A stretch of DNA of 29,147 bases. Source: an uncultured Collinsella sp. (GTDB lineage: Bacteria; Actinomycetota; Coriobacteriia; Coriobacteriales; Coriobacteriaceae). This document shows positions 8,550-16,684 of the stretch, piece after piece. The first letter of the stretch is position 1, and every line of letters starts with the position of its first letter. The translations under genes were made by a program, and so were the position numbers. The notes under the pieces were generated by a model. The model was not told the origin of the DNA and made no database searches. It saw only the letters and a program-made list of their open reading frames with translations. The DNA lies in NCBI GenBank assembly GCA_905213265.1, contig CAJMHR010000030.1, positions 1 to 29,147 on the forward strand, written 5' to 3'.

Positions 8550-10205
8550 TCAGCATTTACCCCGGTACATGCTGCCTAAATCCACTACCCCTTCTACCGC
8601 GCCGACCATCTCGTCATCGTGAGAGACAATGATGATCAGCTGGCTTTGCTTGTTGCGCTTAACATAGGCCGCAAGCTCGGCGCGGCTTACAGCGTCTAAC
8701 CCAGTCGTGGGCTCGTCGAGTACCAAAACTGACGACTTGCGTGAAATCGCCGACCATAAGTACACTCGGCGCAGCTCACCGCCCGAAAGCGCGGAGCAAC
8801 GTTTCCCGAGCAACTCCTTCACGCTGTTTTCCAGCGAAAGTAGGCCATCTACACCCCGGTGATAGGAAGAAAAGGGCGTGTCGAAATACTCTAACAGCTC
8901 TTTCACCGTTTCGTCCGGCGCGAAGCACGACTGTGGGCAGCACGATATCTCTCTCGCACGTATGTAATCCAAGTCGCATTCTTCGATTGGCACGCCGTTG
9001 TATTTTACTTTGCCTTTCGATGAGTATAGCCCGAGCATCAAGTAAAGAAGTGACGTCTTGCCTCTTCCGTTTTCCCCAACTATGCAATATGTACCAGGAC
9101 CGGAAAACTTGAAAGAAAACCCGCCGAGGACCTCTCGGACAGATCCGTCTGGAAGGGCAACCGAGAATTCCAAATCAGATACCGAAATGTCATTTATTTC
9201 ATCGAGTTTAGCTAAATCGGTCCGATTCCACCCCGATCTCTCCTTTTCTCTCGTCGCGATAGCCGTCCTATCCCATGATGCTTTGGCATCTTGATAGGAT
9301 TTGAACAATGACATCATACTTTTCAAAGTCTTAAAGAGAACCGCGAAGTATGTACCGATGATAGTGTACTCGCCTATTGACATAGTTCCGTTAATGATTC
9401 GTACTCCGGAAACAACAAGTATCACCGCTTGAAACAACGCTGCGAAAAGACCATCGAGCGATGTCAGAGAATATGATAGCTTTCCGGAGCGCAAAACTTT
9501 GGGAAAATAGCTCTTAAACCCAGCGTCGAGCGCTTGTTCGCTCTTGCCGTACGAAGATGTCAGTTGAATGTTGAGAATCTGATTAAGCTGCGATGCAATT
9601 GCGGCGTAAAAGGCGCTGTCCGCCTCTTTCTTCTCATACGTGACCCTATACAAAAGTTTCCTCAACCCAGTAATTACACAGAAATACACGATGAGGAGAA
9701 TGATGGAAAACACCGCGAGAGTTGAATCAATTGACCATATGATAAGCAATACGATGGGAATGGCTACAATGGACAGCGGCGCACTGATAAAATTCGCCAA
9801 AACGAAGGATGAGACCACGCTAGAGTCGGAAATAATCCGTTGCGTTGTATAGGCTGGATCGATGGTCCGACTCACCAAGTAATCGTCTCTTTCAAAACGC
9901 AAGACGGCCTCCCTGAGAAGATCAAAGGAAAGTCTCGTGGTTATGCGAATGGAAAGTGTTCCTGCAAAATAAGTAAAGAGGGTGGAGAAAACTCCTATTG
10001 ACGCAACCAGGAGCGCGAAGAGTACGGCGTCTCTTTCGCTGCGGTTACCGAGAAGAAAATCTAAGAATTTCCCGTTCACGTATGGCATGGCATAGGAGAG
10101 AGCGGTTCCAATCACCGTGATAGCAATGAAGACGAAAGCCCCTTTTGCTCTGATGAACCTCGAGAGAACGCATCGAATCAAGGAAGGCCCCAATCTACCC
10201 GCCAC
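8550..10205 (-). CDS. ABC exporter, fused membrane and ATPase domains
   Basis: 551 residues, a half-transporter that would act as a homodimer in the cytoplasmic membrane. The N-terminal domain (about 1-310) has around six membrane helices. The ATPase domain (about 340-551) has Walker A GENGRGKTS (377-385), the signature LSGGE (473-477), Walker B SVLVLDEP, and the switch histidine in SHDD (about 529), so it should hydrolyse ATP. There is no C39 peptidase domain at the N terminus, so it would not trim double-Gly leaders. The start is a GTG at 10205 with no strong ribosome site. It is the only transporter in the island and points toward the precursor genes from the other strand. Export of the modified peptide is the natural inference, but other substrates or self-resistance are possible. 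AT-rich like its neighbours. Confidence 0.85.
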   Translation of the reverse strand: MAGRLGPSLIRCVLSRFIRAKGAFVFIAITVIGTALSYAMPYVNGKFLDFLLGNRSERDAVLFALLVASIGVFSTLFTYFAGTLSIRITTRLSFDLLREAVLRFERDDYLVSRTIDPAYTTQRIISDSSVVSSFVLANFISAPLSIVAIPIVLLIIWSIDSTLAVFSIILLIVYFCVITGLRKLLYRVTYEKKEADSAFYAAIASQLNQILNIQLTSSYGKSEQALDAGFKSYFPKVLRSGKLSYSLTSLDGLFAALFQAVILVVSGVRIINGTMSIGEYTIIGTYFAVLFKTLKSMMSLFKSYQDAKASWDRTAIATREKERSGWNRTDLAKLDEINDISVSDLEFSVALPDGSVREVLGGFSFKFSGPGTYCIVGENGRGKTSLLYLMLGLYSSKGKVKYNGVPIEECDLDYIRAREISCCPQSCFAPDETVKELLEYFDTPFSSYHRGVDGLLSLENSVKELLGKRCSALSGGELRRVYLWSAISRKSSVLVLDEPTTGLDAVSRAELAAYVKRNKQSQLIIIVSHDDEMVGAVEGVVDLGSMYRGKC

Positions 10206-10520
10206 AAAACATCAATCACTGATACCTTACACCTCAACACAACAGGAGCGAAGATTTGCCAATGAGACTGCTTTAAGATTGCCTTGGGCCAATACGATCT
10301 CAAGCTCTTCCTACAAGAGAGTCGGAATCGGACATCTCCTCCGACGAACCTGGCAATCGGGCGGTTGAAATATCTTTTTCAACCGCCCGATTGCCACAAT
10401 AGATTTGAGCATCCGCCCACAAACGTCCGCGTTTTATACCCATCAAATCCTTTGCCTTTTGTCGTCTAGACTAGAAAAATCGCTCGAAATAACGCAACCG
10501 GCCTGCTCGCTTGAAGAAAC
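10206..10520. other. Gene-free stretch upstream of the ABC exporter
   Basis: It should contain the exporter promoter (minus strand), but I could not pick clear -35/-10 boxes. Its main content is the 19-bp inverted repeat listed separately. Otherwise nothing recognisable. Confidence 0.4.
10352..10395. repeat. Perfect 19-bp inverted repeat
   Basis: GGCAATCGGGCGGTTGAAA (10352-10370) and its exact complement (10377-10395) flank a six-base loop TATCTT. It lies between the exporter start and the end of the methyltransferase relic. As RNA it is a very strong hairpin, but no U-run follows on either strand. It could be a terminator for the relic, a regulatory site, or a mobile palindromic repeat. Confidence 0.7.
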
Positions 10521-11260
10521 CTAAGCCCGTAACGTAGATGTGCAAACTTCCGAAACGCCTTGCGCGGCATAGTGCGTATAAACTTCGTCAACCGCCTCAG
10601 AAATATCTGAGTATCGCGCCGGGTCAAAAGCATACGATGTCGCAGCTATACCCTGCACCCATTCGGAACGCGGATTAATTGAATAGCCACACAGCATCAT
10701 CATACATGCATCTAGACCTGATTTCCCAAGTATCCGACGTATTGATGAGAGCATCGCGGGTCGCCCCCGCACCATCGTCGTCACCCCTATTAGCAGTATT
10801 TACCGTTTTTCTCTAAATGCGTATCGCCACCCTTAAGAATACGAAGTGTTTTATCCAGACCCGATTGTCCTCCATCTCAAACGAAGGGATAAGGAATCTC
10901 ATCCGGAATCGGCAGTAACGGAGGATTCACAACGACAAGCGAAAAACATGAGTCATCTCTCAGAGGGGAGTAAAGGCTCCCCTCAAGCACCCTAGTTTCG
11001 TCATCCAAAGAGTTGATGGCAGTGTTTTTCTTACAAAGGTCGACAACAAAAGGGTTGATTTCTACAGATGTTACATCCATGCCACAGTTGGTAAGTATCA
11101 GGCCCTGTATTCTGGGGCCAGAACACAAATCGAGAGCCTTCCGTGCGCTCTGCGGTGTAAGGCGCCAATCTCAGCAAATCTGTCCCACAATACTGCGCTG
11201 AAGAACAACACGGAACCCCTGAGCCAAACTCCCCTATACCTTATTAAGGCTAAGACAGGC
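10521..11260 (-). pseudogene. SAM-dependent methyltransferase, inactivated
   Basis: Reading right to left, homologous pieces follow in three frames. The first reads SVLFFSAVLWDRFAEIGA. After a one-base loss near 11160 it continues LTPQSARKALDLCSGPRIQGL, EINPFVVDLCKKN and VVVNPPLLPIP. A TGA stop at 10879-10877 then interrupts PYPFV and DGGQSGLDKTLRILKGG. After another shift near 10797 the frame reads LLIGVTTMVRGRPAML to the end at 10521. The D-x-CSGP-x-IQGL motif I, the acidic loop E-x-NP and the NPP motif are those of HemK/PrmC-like class I methyltransferases; motif I has R where G is usual. One nonsense and two frameshift lesions make it dead. It may once have methylated the island's peptide or been unrelated cargo. 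Confidence 0.75.
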
Positions 11261-11470
11261 AAGTTCACGCACCCGGCATATTCCAGAATAACATCCTATT
11301 GTTTTAGATGCTCTACAAGCATGAACAGCCGCGAATCGGAAAGATCTTCTAGTTTCGCCCCGACTGACCGCCAAGGGCCAAAATGGCCCCTCCATCCCCG
11401 GGCGACTGGCTCTGGCGCGCCGAGGAGTGTCCCCAGGTGCCGGCAGAAAAGAAACGTCCCTATCTGCCGG
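11261..11470. other. Island right border with palindromes
   Basis: No supported gene. It holds GGGCCA/TGGCCC (11375-11389) and a 9-bp stem GCCGGCAGA/TCTGCCGGC (11439-11471) that begins at the stop of the intact FHA gene and could serve as its terminator, although no U-run follows. Base composition returns from AT-rich to GC-rich here. A minus-strand frame ending LEDLSDSRLFMLVEHLKQ (stop at 11296) may be the tail of a lost gene. Confidence 0.4.
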
Positions 11471-11837
11471 CTAGAGGGCACCGAAGAGGATGGCGTAGGT
11501 AGTGGATTCGCCGAGCTTGAGCTCGTCGCCGGGATTGAGTTGGGCGGAACGGCCGGGCTCGACCTGAATGCAGACGCGCGTGGCCCCGTTTACCACCACG
11601 GTTCCGTTGGTGGACGACAAGTCCTCGACGTGCCAGATATTTTGAGCATCGCACCAGATATGGGCATGGCGGGCCGAGACATCGTCGCCGACGTCGGTAA
11701 TATCGCCCTCACCAGTGGCCAGCGCACCAATCTCAACACCCTGCTCACTCGGCTGAATCCAGCGCGGGGCGCTCACGACAAAACTGTTTTGTACGCGCAG
11801 CAAGCCCAAGGGGTGCGCCGGAGCGGGTTCGCGTTCG
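11471..11837. repeat. Right copy of FHA-coding direct repeat
   Basis: Same orientation and coding phase as 4801-5166. It is the 3' part of the intact FHA gene. Confidence 0.75.
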
Positions 11838-12409
11838 CCCGCGGTCATCGACATGCCAAGCGAACGCGGCGTGGAGGTGCCTCCGCCACAGGTCGCGTGC
11901 GCGTAGTCGATGGCATAGTTCACCGAGGACCGCACATCCGCCGAACAACCGACGGCGACAAACAGCACCAGCACGGCCTCGGCGCGCTCGGCGGGCATGA
12001 GTTCCGCCGCCTGGGACAGGCGATCGAGCGCGTTGCGATAGAGATTCGTGTCCTGGTGGCACTCTTCGAGCGCGCGTACCATCGGTTCACCTGCAGGACC
12101 GCACACCATATTGATCACAGCCGTGGAGTCCATGGGATTGCGCTGGCGCAGGGCCAGTTGCGACATAATACGCGCAGCCGAGGTACCGTATTCGGCAAAG
12201 TAGCGCTGCTGAAGCGTGCCGACCGGCGCGCGAACGATAAAGCGGGAAACCCAAGAGCGATCGGCGGCTCGGCTCTGCGGGCTGCGGCCGTCGGCGAGCG
12301 GACGGGACGAAAGCACCAAGCCGCACAGCTCGATATGGCTCAGATGCGCTGCGCGCTTAAAGATGTCAAACATGGCCCCGCATGGGGTGAGCTCAACTTG
12401 AGATGCCAT
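11471..12409 (-). CDS. FHA-domain protein of a Ser/Thr kinase operon
   Basis: 312 residues. Residues 1 to about 190 form a domain I do not recognise (SRFIVRAPVGTLQQRYFAEYG; LVLFVAVGCSADVRSSVNYA). Residues about 205-312 are an FHA domain with SARHAH and EDLSSTNGTVVVNG, the phosphothreonine-contacting loops. It begins three bases after the kinase stop, so the two are almost certainly co-translated. The likely role is to be phosphorylated by, or dock onto, the neighbouring kinase or its substrates, by family knowledge. No membrane segment; cytoplasmic. A hairpin starts at its stop codon. A degenerate relative of its last third lies at 4801-5295. Confidence 0.88.
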   Translation of the reverse strand: MASQVELTPCGAMFDIFKRAAHLSHIELCGLVLSSRPLADGRSPQSRAADRSWVSRFIVRAPVGTLQQRYFAEYGTSAARIMSQLALRQRNPMDSTAVINMVCGPAGEPMVRALEECHQDTNLYRNALDRLSQAAELMPAERAEAVLVLFVAVGCSADVRSSVNYAIDYAHATCGGGTSTPRSLGMSMTAGEREPAPAHPLGLLRVQNSFVVSAPRWIQPSEQGVEIGALATGEGDITDVGDDVSARHAHIWCDAQNIWHVEDLSSTNGTVVVNGATRVCIQVEPGRSAQLNPGDELKLGESTTYAILFGAL

Positions 12410-12412
12410 GAC

Positions 12413-14257
12413 CTAGGCCTCCTTGGTCGTAGAAATAGAATCGGACGATACTTCGACAGGTCCGCCAAAAGTACGGACAGCTGCGGCTCCACCGGCAAGC
12501 GGAGTCGCCATCTGGGCTTTTGTGCGTCGCGGTGCCGAAACGGGAAGTTCAAAGGCAAAGCCCATCGCAAGCAAAAACCACGTAAGCGTATAGGTTGCAA
12601 CCAGAGCGGCAACAAGGCCGCCCATCACGGCGCGTTGGGAAAATACGCTACATGCAGCCACAACCAGCACCGGAACCTCGCAGGCAGAAAGCGCAAGCAC
12701 ACCCTGCAGGAAGCCCGAGCGCCGATCGCGCGCAAGTGCCCCCGCGGCAACGCCGGCTATGCCTGGCAGCGCCAACGCCAGTGCGGCAATAATACCCGGT
12801 AGCGACCCAGACCACACGAGCGATCCCAAAGTCGCCGTCACGCGAGCGCCCGACGCCAGCAGCGCGGCCGAAACCACGACCACAGCCCAAACCACGCCAC
12901 AGACGACCGTCGCGCCGACCATCAGCGCGCGACGAACCGCGCGGCCAGACGCATCCATGGGGCACGGCGTGAGCGGCTCGCCGCGGAGCGAACGACCGAC
13001 ATTTTGCGCATAGTGGTCACAAAACGCCGAGAGCGCCGCCTCGACCGCCGCCGGCTCGGGACGATCTTTTTGATGGCTGGACAGACAGGCCATCACCACG
13101 TCGAACAGCTGGGCATCGACAAACGCCAGCGCATCGCGTAGCTCCTCGGAATCCGGCTCAAGCCCCAGCTGCTGGGCCTGCTCGGCCGCAGCGAGCGCCA
13201 CATCGGGCTCACGACGAAGCAGCTGAGTCAAATCGCAACCGGGCGCATGGGCACCAATGGGATAGTCGGGCAGCGTGTCCATCTTGAGACGGTAGGGGCT
13301 GGCGATGTCGCGCGTCTTTTTGCGCGAACCCGAGGTGCCCGAAGTGCTCGGCGCGGCTTCGTATGGCGCGGCGCCGGCAATGAGCTCGTAAACCGTGCTT
13401 GCTGCGGCATAGACGTCGATCGCCGGCGACATACGCAAAGCGCGCAGGTCGGGAATATCGTCGGTGAGCATCTCGGGCGGGGCATAGGCAACCGTCGCGC
13501 GACGCAGCGTGGCATAGCGCTCCGTAAACGACGCCTTGCCGCCGGTACCGGCCACGGCCGACGCAGGCTCAAGCGCCAGCGACGAGCCAAAGTCGATCAG
13601 GCACAGGTCAAAGGTGCCCTCGGCAAGCTGCCGGTCAAGCGGTAGACGCGCCGTACGCACCATAATATTAGCGGGCGAGATATCGCGATGGACAAAGCCC
13701 TCGCCCACCAGGCTCATACGGCAGAGCAGATCGAACAGGTCGCGACCCAGACGCGCCGCCACAAGCGGCGATAGGCGGCCGGCATCGTCCACGGCAAAGC
13801 GCGAGCGCAAGCGGGCGAGCGTCTCGCCCTCGACCCATTCCATGACAATTGCAGGCACACCGTCGACCTCGCCCCAGCCATAGAGGCGGGGAAAGCCCTT
13901 AAGGCCCGAAAGGGCGCGATGGCATTCGTATTCCTCGCGAAACGCCGCTTTGAACTTGGCGACCAGCGCCTCATGGGCGGCGGCATCGTCAAACTCATCG
14001 CACGTTGGCAAGATGAGCTGCTTGAGTGCCACGGCCTCGCCTTGGGCGTTGACGGCACGCGTCACGCGGCCGATACCGCCACGGCGCATGGTGGCATCGT
14101 CGGCAAACAGTATCGTAAAACGACGCAGATAGGCAGGCAGTTCGTCCTGACCGAGCGCAATGGCCGGCTCAAACCCGTCGACACGCGCCAGGCGCAGGCC
14201 GACCATGGGATCGCGACCGAGCGATTGTGGTGTGGTGGATGCAAGATCGGTCATCAT
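12413..14257 (-). CDS. Membrane Ser/Thr protein kinase (Hanks type)
   Basis: 614 residues. The kinase domain runs from about residue 45 to 430. The ATP-binding lysine is K79 (VALKQL), the catalytic loop FVHRDISPANIMV is at 188-200 (D192, N197), DFG is at 222-224 (LIDFGSS), and APPE at 259-262. A Gly-rich loop is present as RRGGIGRV. All catalytic residues are there, so it should be active. A C-terminal block (about 440-580) has four membrane helices, but no outside sensor domain of the PASTA type is seen. It overlaps the upstream gene by four bases (ATGA) and is followed after three bases by the FHA gene, forming a three-gene operon. No phosphatase is linked in this window. Confidence 0.92.
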   Translation of the reverse strand: MMTDLASTTPQSLGRDPMVGLRLARVDGFEPAIALGQDELPAYLRRFTILFADDATMRRGGIGRVTRAVNAQGEAVALKQLILPTCDEFDDAAAHEALVAKFKAAFREEYECHRALSGLKGFPRLYGWGEVDGVPAIVMEWVEGETLARLRSRFAVDDAGRLSPLVAARLGRDLFDLLCRMSLVGEGFVHRDISPANIMVRTARLPLDRQLAEGTFDLCLIDFGSSLALEPASAVAGTGGKASFTERYATLRRATVAYAPPEMLTDDIPDLRALRMSPAIDVYAAASTVYELIAGAAPYEAAPSTSGTSGSRKKTRDIASPYRLKMDTLPDYPIGAHAPGCDLTQLLRREPDVALAAAEQAQQLGLEPDSEELRDALAFVDAQLFDVVMACLSSHQKDRPEPAAVEAALSAFCDHYAQNVGRSLRGEPLTPCPMDASGRAVRRALMVGATVVCGVVWAVVVVSAALLASGARVTATLGSLVWSGSLPGIIAALALALPGIAGVAAGALARDRRSGFLQGVLALSACEVPVLVVAACSVFSQRAVMGGLVAALVATYTLTWFLLAMGFAFELPVSAPRRTKAQMATPLAGGAAAVRTFGGPVEVSSDSISTTKEA

Positions 14258-15159
14258 AGGGCAAGCGCCGCCACGTTATTGTTGAAGTTACCGAGCGCGA
14301 CGTCATCATCGCCGTAATGGCCGACCCATTGACATAGGTTGGTGTAACAGCCCCACAGATTGGCATACTGCTGATACCACTTTGACCGGGGCGAGAATGT
14401 CTGACGACCGAACTCGGCTCGAATGACAAACATCTCCCCGACCAGGCTGTCGCACGGCCTGGGATCTCCCGTAGAGTTATAGGTCGAGACCACGTCATTG
14501 GCACGAGAAACATAGCCGTCGAGCATGTTGTACTTGGTCACAAGCCAGCTGTGAATGCTCTCTTCCTCAGCAGCGGAAAGGCCACCGGAGTTTGCATCGT
14601 TGTCAGTGTTGCCGCCCGTCGAGCCGCCGTTTCCAGACCCTCCGGCAGAGGAACCCGACCCAGAGCCACCGCCCGAACTCGACGAATCCGAGCCGGAGCC
14701 AGAAGTATCCGAGCTACCGGGCTTTCCGGACTGTTGGGCGTCCTGCTCCTTCTGCTGCTCGACCTTATTCACCGTTGCCGCCACGCTATTGTTGGACAAC
14801 CGATCGATGATCTTGGTGTTGGTGAGCACGATGGTTTTGCCATTGGCAAGCGTGACTTCGTTGTCCGGGGCCTCGGCGCCGTCCGCGTCGCCGGTGCCAA
14901 ACACAATATGCGCGACCACACTTGCCCAAGCATATCCAGTCGTGGTCCCCAGGTCACTTTTGACCTCATGCCCCACGCGCGGTTCGCGTGCGGCATGTGC
15001 CTGCATCATGGACGGCACGGTCATGCCATAGGCAGAAACGCCAGCTATGACCAGCACCAGCGAGCAAGACAGCAGTGCGTACGCCCGCGGCGCCAAGCCC
15101 AGTCGGCGTCGCATGCGCACCGCGGCGCCGCGCTTTGTCTGAGTGCCACCGGGCCGCAT
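14254..15159 (-). CDS. Anchored extracytoplasmic protein with Ser/Gly-rich linker, unknown function
   Basis: 301 residues from ATG 15159, chosen for GGAGGAGAA just upstream. An N-terminal basic stretch precedes one membrane helix (about residues 22-42, ALLSCSLVLVIAGVSAYG), so most of the protein is probably outside. A first domain (about 50-135) contains EVTLANGKTIVLTNTKI. A low-complexity Ser/Gly linker (about 150-195) follows, then a C-terminal domain with three Cys (PCDS, WGCY, LCQW) and aromatic residues. First gene of the kinase/FHA operon, and it overlaps the kinase by four bases, so it may be the kinase's sensor or substrate. No family recognised. Confidence 0.8.
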   Translation of the reverse strand: MRPGGTQTKRGAAVRMRRRLGLAPRAYALLSCSLVLVIAGVSAYGMTVPSMMQAHAAREPRVGHEVKSDLGTTTGYAWASVVAHIVFGTGDADGAEAPDNEVTLANGKTIVLTNTKIIDRLSNNSVAATVNKVEQQKEQDAQQSGKPGSSDTSGSGSDSSSSGGGSGSGSSAGGSGNGGSTGGNTDNDANSGGLSAAEEESIHSWLVTKYNMLDGYVSRANDVVSTYNSTGDPRPCDSLVGEMFVIRAEFGRQTFSPRSKWYQQYANLWGCYTNLCQWVGHYGDDDVALGNFNNNVAALAL

Positions 15160-15181
15160 GCGTTCTCCTCCAACAAAAACA

Positions 15182-15199
15182 CGCCGCTCGGGAGCGGCG
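15182..15199 (-). terminator. Hairpin with T-run ahead of the kinase operon
   Basis: On the minus strand GCCGCTC pairs with GAGCGGC (15198-15183), followed by GTGTTTTTG. This is a short factor-independent terminator for the upstream recR transcript. It ends just before the ribosome site of the gene at 15159, so it could also act as an attenuator for that gene. Confidence 0.6.
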
Positions 15200-15313
15200 C
15201 ATTCATTCGAATCCATATTTGAGTGTATCAGCGAACCCAAAAGGTTGCGCAACGAATGGGCAAATTAAGGATGCGAGTGGAAGCATCCATGCGATAAGCG
15301 GATACAAAGCATC

Positions 15314-15367
15314 TTTGTTGCACAACAAACTTACAGTCGCACGGGGAAATTATGGCTACCCCGTGCG
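15314..15367. promoter_or_regulatory. Palindrome and hairpin between recR and the kinase operon
   Basis: A perfect 16-base palindrome TTTGTTGCACAACAAA (15314-15329) resembles a repressor operator. Next to it CGCACGGGG (15338-15346) pairs with CCCCGTGCG (15359-15367), a 9-bp stem that probably ends the recR transcript. Any promoter for the kinase operon should also lie in this gap. The factor binding the palindrome is unknown. Confidence 0.45.
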
Positions 15368-15404
15368 TCGCGATGAAGACATACGGCAGGAGCAGGCTCG
15401 CCAC

Positions 15405-16001
15405 CTAAATCGTGCGACGGGCCTCGATGGCGCGCCCAAGCGTAAGCTCGTCGGCATACTCCAGGTCGCCGCCCACGGGAAGGCCGCTCGCCAGACGCGA
15501 TACCTCAACGCCCAGCGGCTTGATAGTGCGGGCCAGGTAGCTCGCCGTGGTCTCGCCCTCGATATTGGGGTTGGTGGCGATGATGACCTCGTGGATGTCC
15601 TCGTGGCCCAAGCGTGCCAGCAGCTCACGAATGTGCAACTGCTCGGGACCAATCTTGTCCATGGGACTGATCACGCCGCCCAATACGTGGTAGAGACCGT
15701 GGTAGCTGCCCGTGCGCTCAATCGCCTGGACATCGCGCGGCTCGCCCACCACGCAAATGCGAGTGGTATCGCGCATCGAATCCTGGCAGATGGAGCACTC
15801 GTCGGCCGTGGCGTAGTTAAAGCAGCGGCTGCAAAAGTGAACCTCCTGCTTAACCTCCAGGATAGCCTCGGCCAGGCGGCGCGCCTCCTCGGCATCGGCC
15901 TCGAGCAGGTAATAGGCGATGCGCTGGGCCGACTTGGGACCAATGCCCGGCAGACGGCCCAGCTCATCGAGCAATTTTTGCAGACTATGGTTGGCACTCA
16001 T
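15405..16001 (-). CDS. recR: Recombination mediator RecR
   Basis: 198 residues, the usual length. RecR, with RecF/RecO, loads RecA at gaps in DNA repair. A helix-hairpin-helix region (LGRLPGIGPKSAQRIAYYLL, about 14-33) is followed by a C4 zinc finger with Cys 57, 60, 69 and 72. The Toprim domain then has VVGEPRDVQAIE and IIATNPNIEGETTASYLA. The start is the ATG at 16001, which gives the canonical N terminus; longer in-frame extension would run into ybaB. It lies 13 bases after ybaB with little ribosome site, so coupling to ybaB translation is likely. The order dnaX-ybaB-recR is widely conserved. Confidence 0.96.
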   Translation of the reverse strand: MSANHSLQKLLDELGRLPGIGPKSAQRIAYYLLEADAEEARRLAEAILEVKQEVHFCSRCFNYATADECSICQDSMRDTTRICVVGEPRDVQAIERTGSYHGLYHVLGGVISPMDKIGPEQLHIRELLARLGHEDIHEVIIATNPNIEGETTASYLARTIKPLGVEVSRLASGLPVGGDLEYADELTLGRAIEARRTI

Positions 16002-16014
16002 ATATATGCGTGTC

Positions 16015-16335
16015 TTAGAACGGCATGCCCGGGATGTTGAGGCCGCCGGTGATGGCGCCCATCTGCTTGTTGGCGAGCTCGTTGACACCGCGGACGGCCT
16101 CGTTGACGGCAGCCATGATCATGTCCTGCAGCATATCGACGTCCTCGGGATCGAGGGCATCGGGGTCGATGGTGAGGTTGACGAGCTCCATCTCGCCGTT
16201 AACGGTCACCTTGACCATGCCGCCGCCGGCAGAGGCGTCGACGGTCTGGGACTTAAGGTTTTCCTGCGCGGCGGCAAGCTGCTCCTGCATCTTGCGAGCC
16301 TGCTTCATCATTTGCTGCATGTTCATACCGGCCAT
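16015..16335 (-). CDS. ybaB: YbaB/EbfC nucleoid-associated DNA-binding protein
   Basis: 106 residues, the full family length. It starts MAGMNMQQMMKQARKMQEQL, the N-terminal helix typical of YbaB, and has VDASAGGGMVKVTVNG with the conserved Gly-rich turn and a C-terminal helix (DMIMAAVNEAVRGVNEL). It acts as a small homodimer that binds DNA. A good site AAAGGAGCC is placed before the ATG. It is directly followed by recR. It is unusually separated from dnaX by a + strand gene, so it probably has its own promoter: TACGAT at about 16418-16413 is the best -10, with a poor -35. Confidence 0.95.
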   Translation of the reverse strand: MAGMNMQQMMKQARKMQEQLAAAQENLKSQTVDASAGGGMVKVTVNGEMELVNLTIDPDALDPEDVDMLQDMIMAAVNEAVRGVNELANKQMGAITGGLNIPGMPF

Positions 16336-16684
16336 GATGGCTCCTTTACGTGCGGCCGCGCGACAAGCTGCAAGGGCAGCCGGAGCGCGACGGGACTTTC
16401 AAACTCAAAAATCGTACCACGGCGCGGGGCAAGCAAGCGGGGCGGACACGCTACCTCAGTCGATATACATGTCCTTGAGCGTGACGCACGCCCAAGATTA
16501 TGCAAGGTCGAATTATGCAAGGTTGCATAATTATCTCAAGCTACATCTAGCAGAGCTGGAACCAGGCAGTTTATGCGTAGGGCTACAAGGCTACATGGCA
16601 AAATGCCGAGCCGCTGCTCGAGGCGGCACGCATGGCGGCTGGGTATAATTTGATTGTCATAGATGACGATTTGGAGGTGCCCTC
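16336..16684. other. Divergent intergenic region of ybaB and the small membrane protein gene
   Basis: No gene. On the + strand TATAAT (16644-16649) is a clear -10 for the gene at 16685. The minus strand should carry the ybaB promoter near 16415. A strong palindrome with a repeated half site is listed separately. Confidence 0.5.
16497..16532. promoter_or_regulatory. Palindrome with a repeated half site, candidate operator
   Basis: AATTATGCAA (16511-16520) and TTGCATAATT (16523-16532) form a perfect 10-bp inverted repeat with a two-base centre. A further copy of the half site, ATTATGCAAGGT, starts at 16497, fifteen bases before the same word in the palindrome. Its position between divergent genes fits a regulator binding two adjacent sites. 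Confidence 0.45.

Noticed and set aside
11296..11481. 61-residue minus frame overlapping the FHA stop
   Set aside because: Begins inside the FHA gene end and runs through palindromes; only its last 18 or so residues look protein-like.
11321..12802. 493-residue + strand frame opposite the FHA and kinase genes
   Set aside because: Runs across two real genes and their border; Arg/Gly/His-rich composition is typical of antisense frames.
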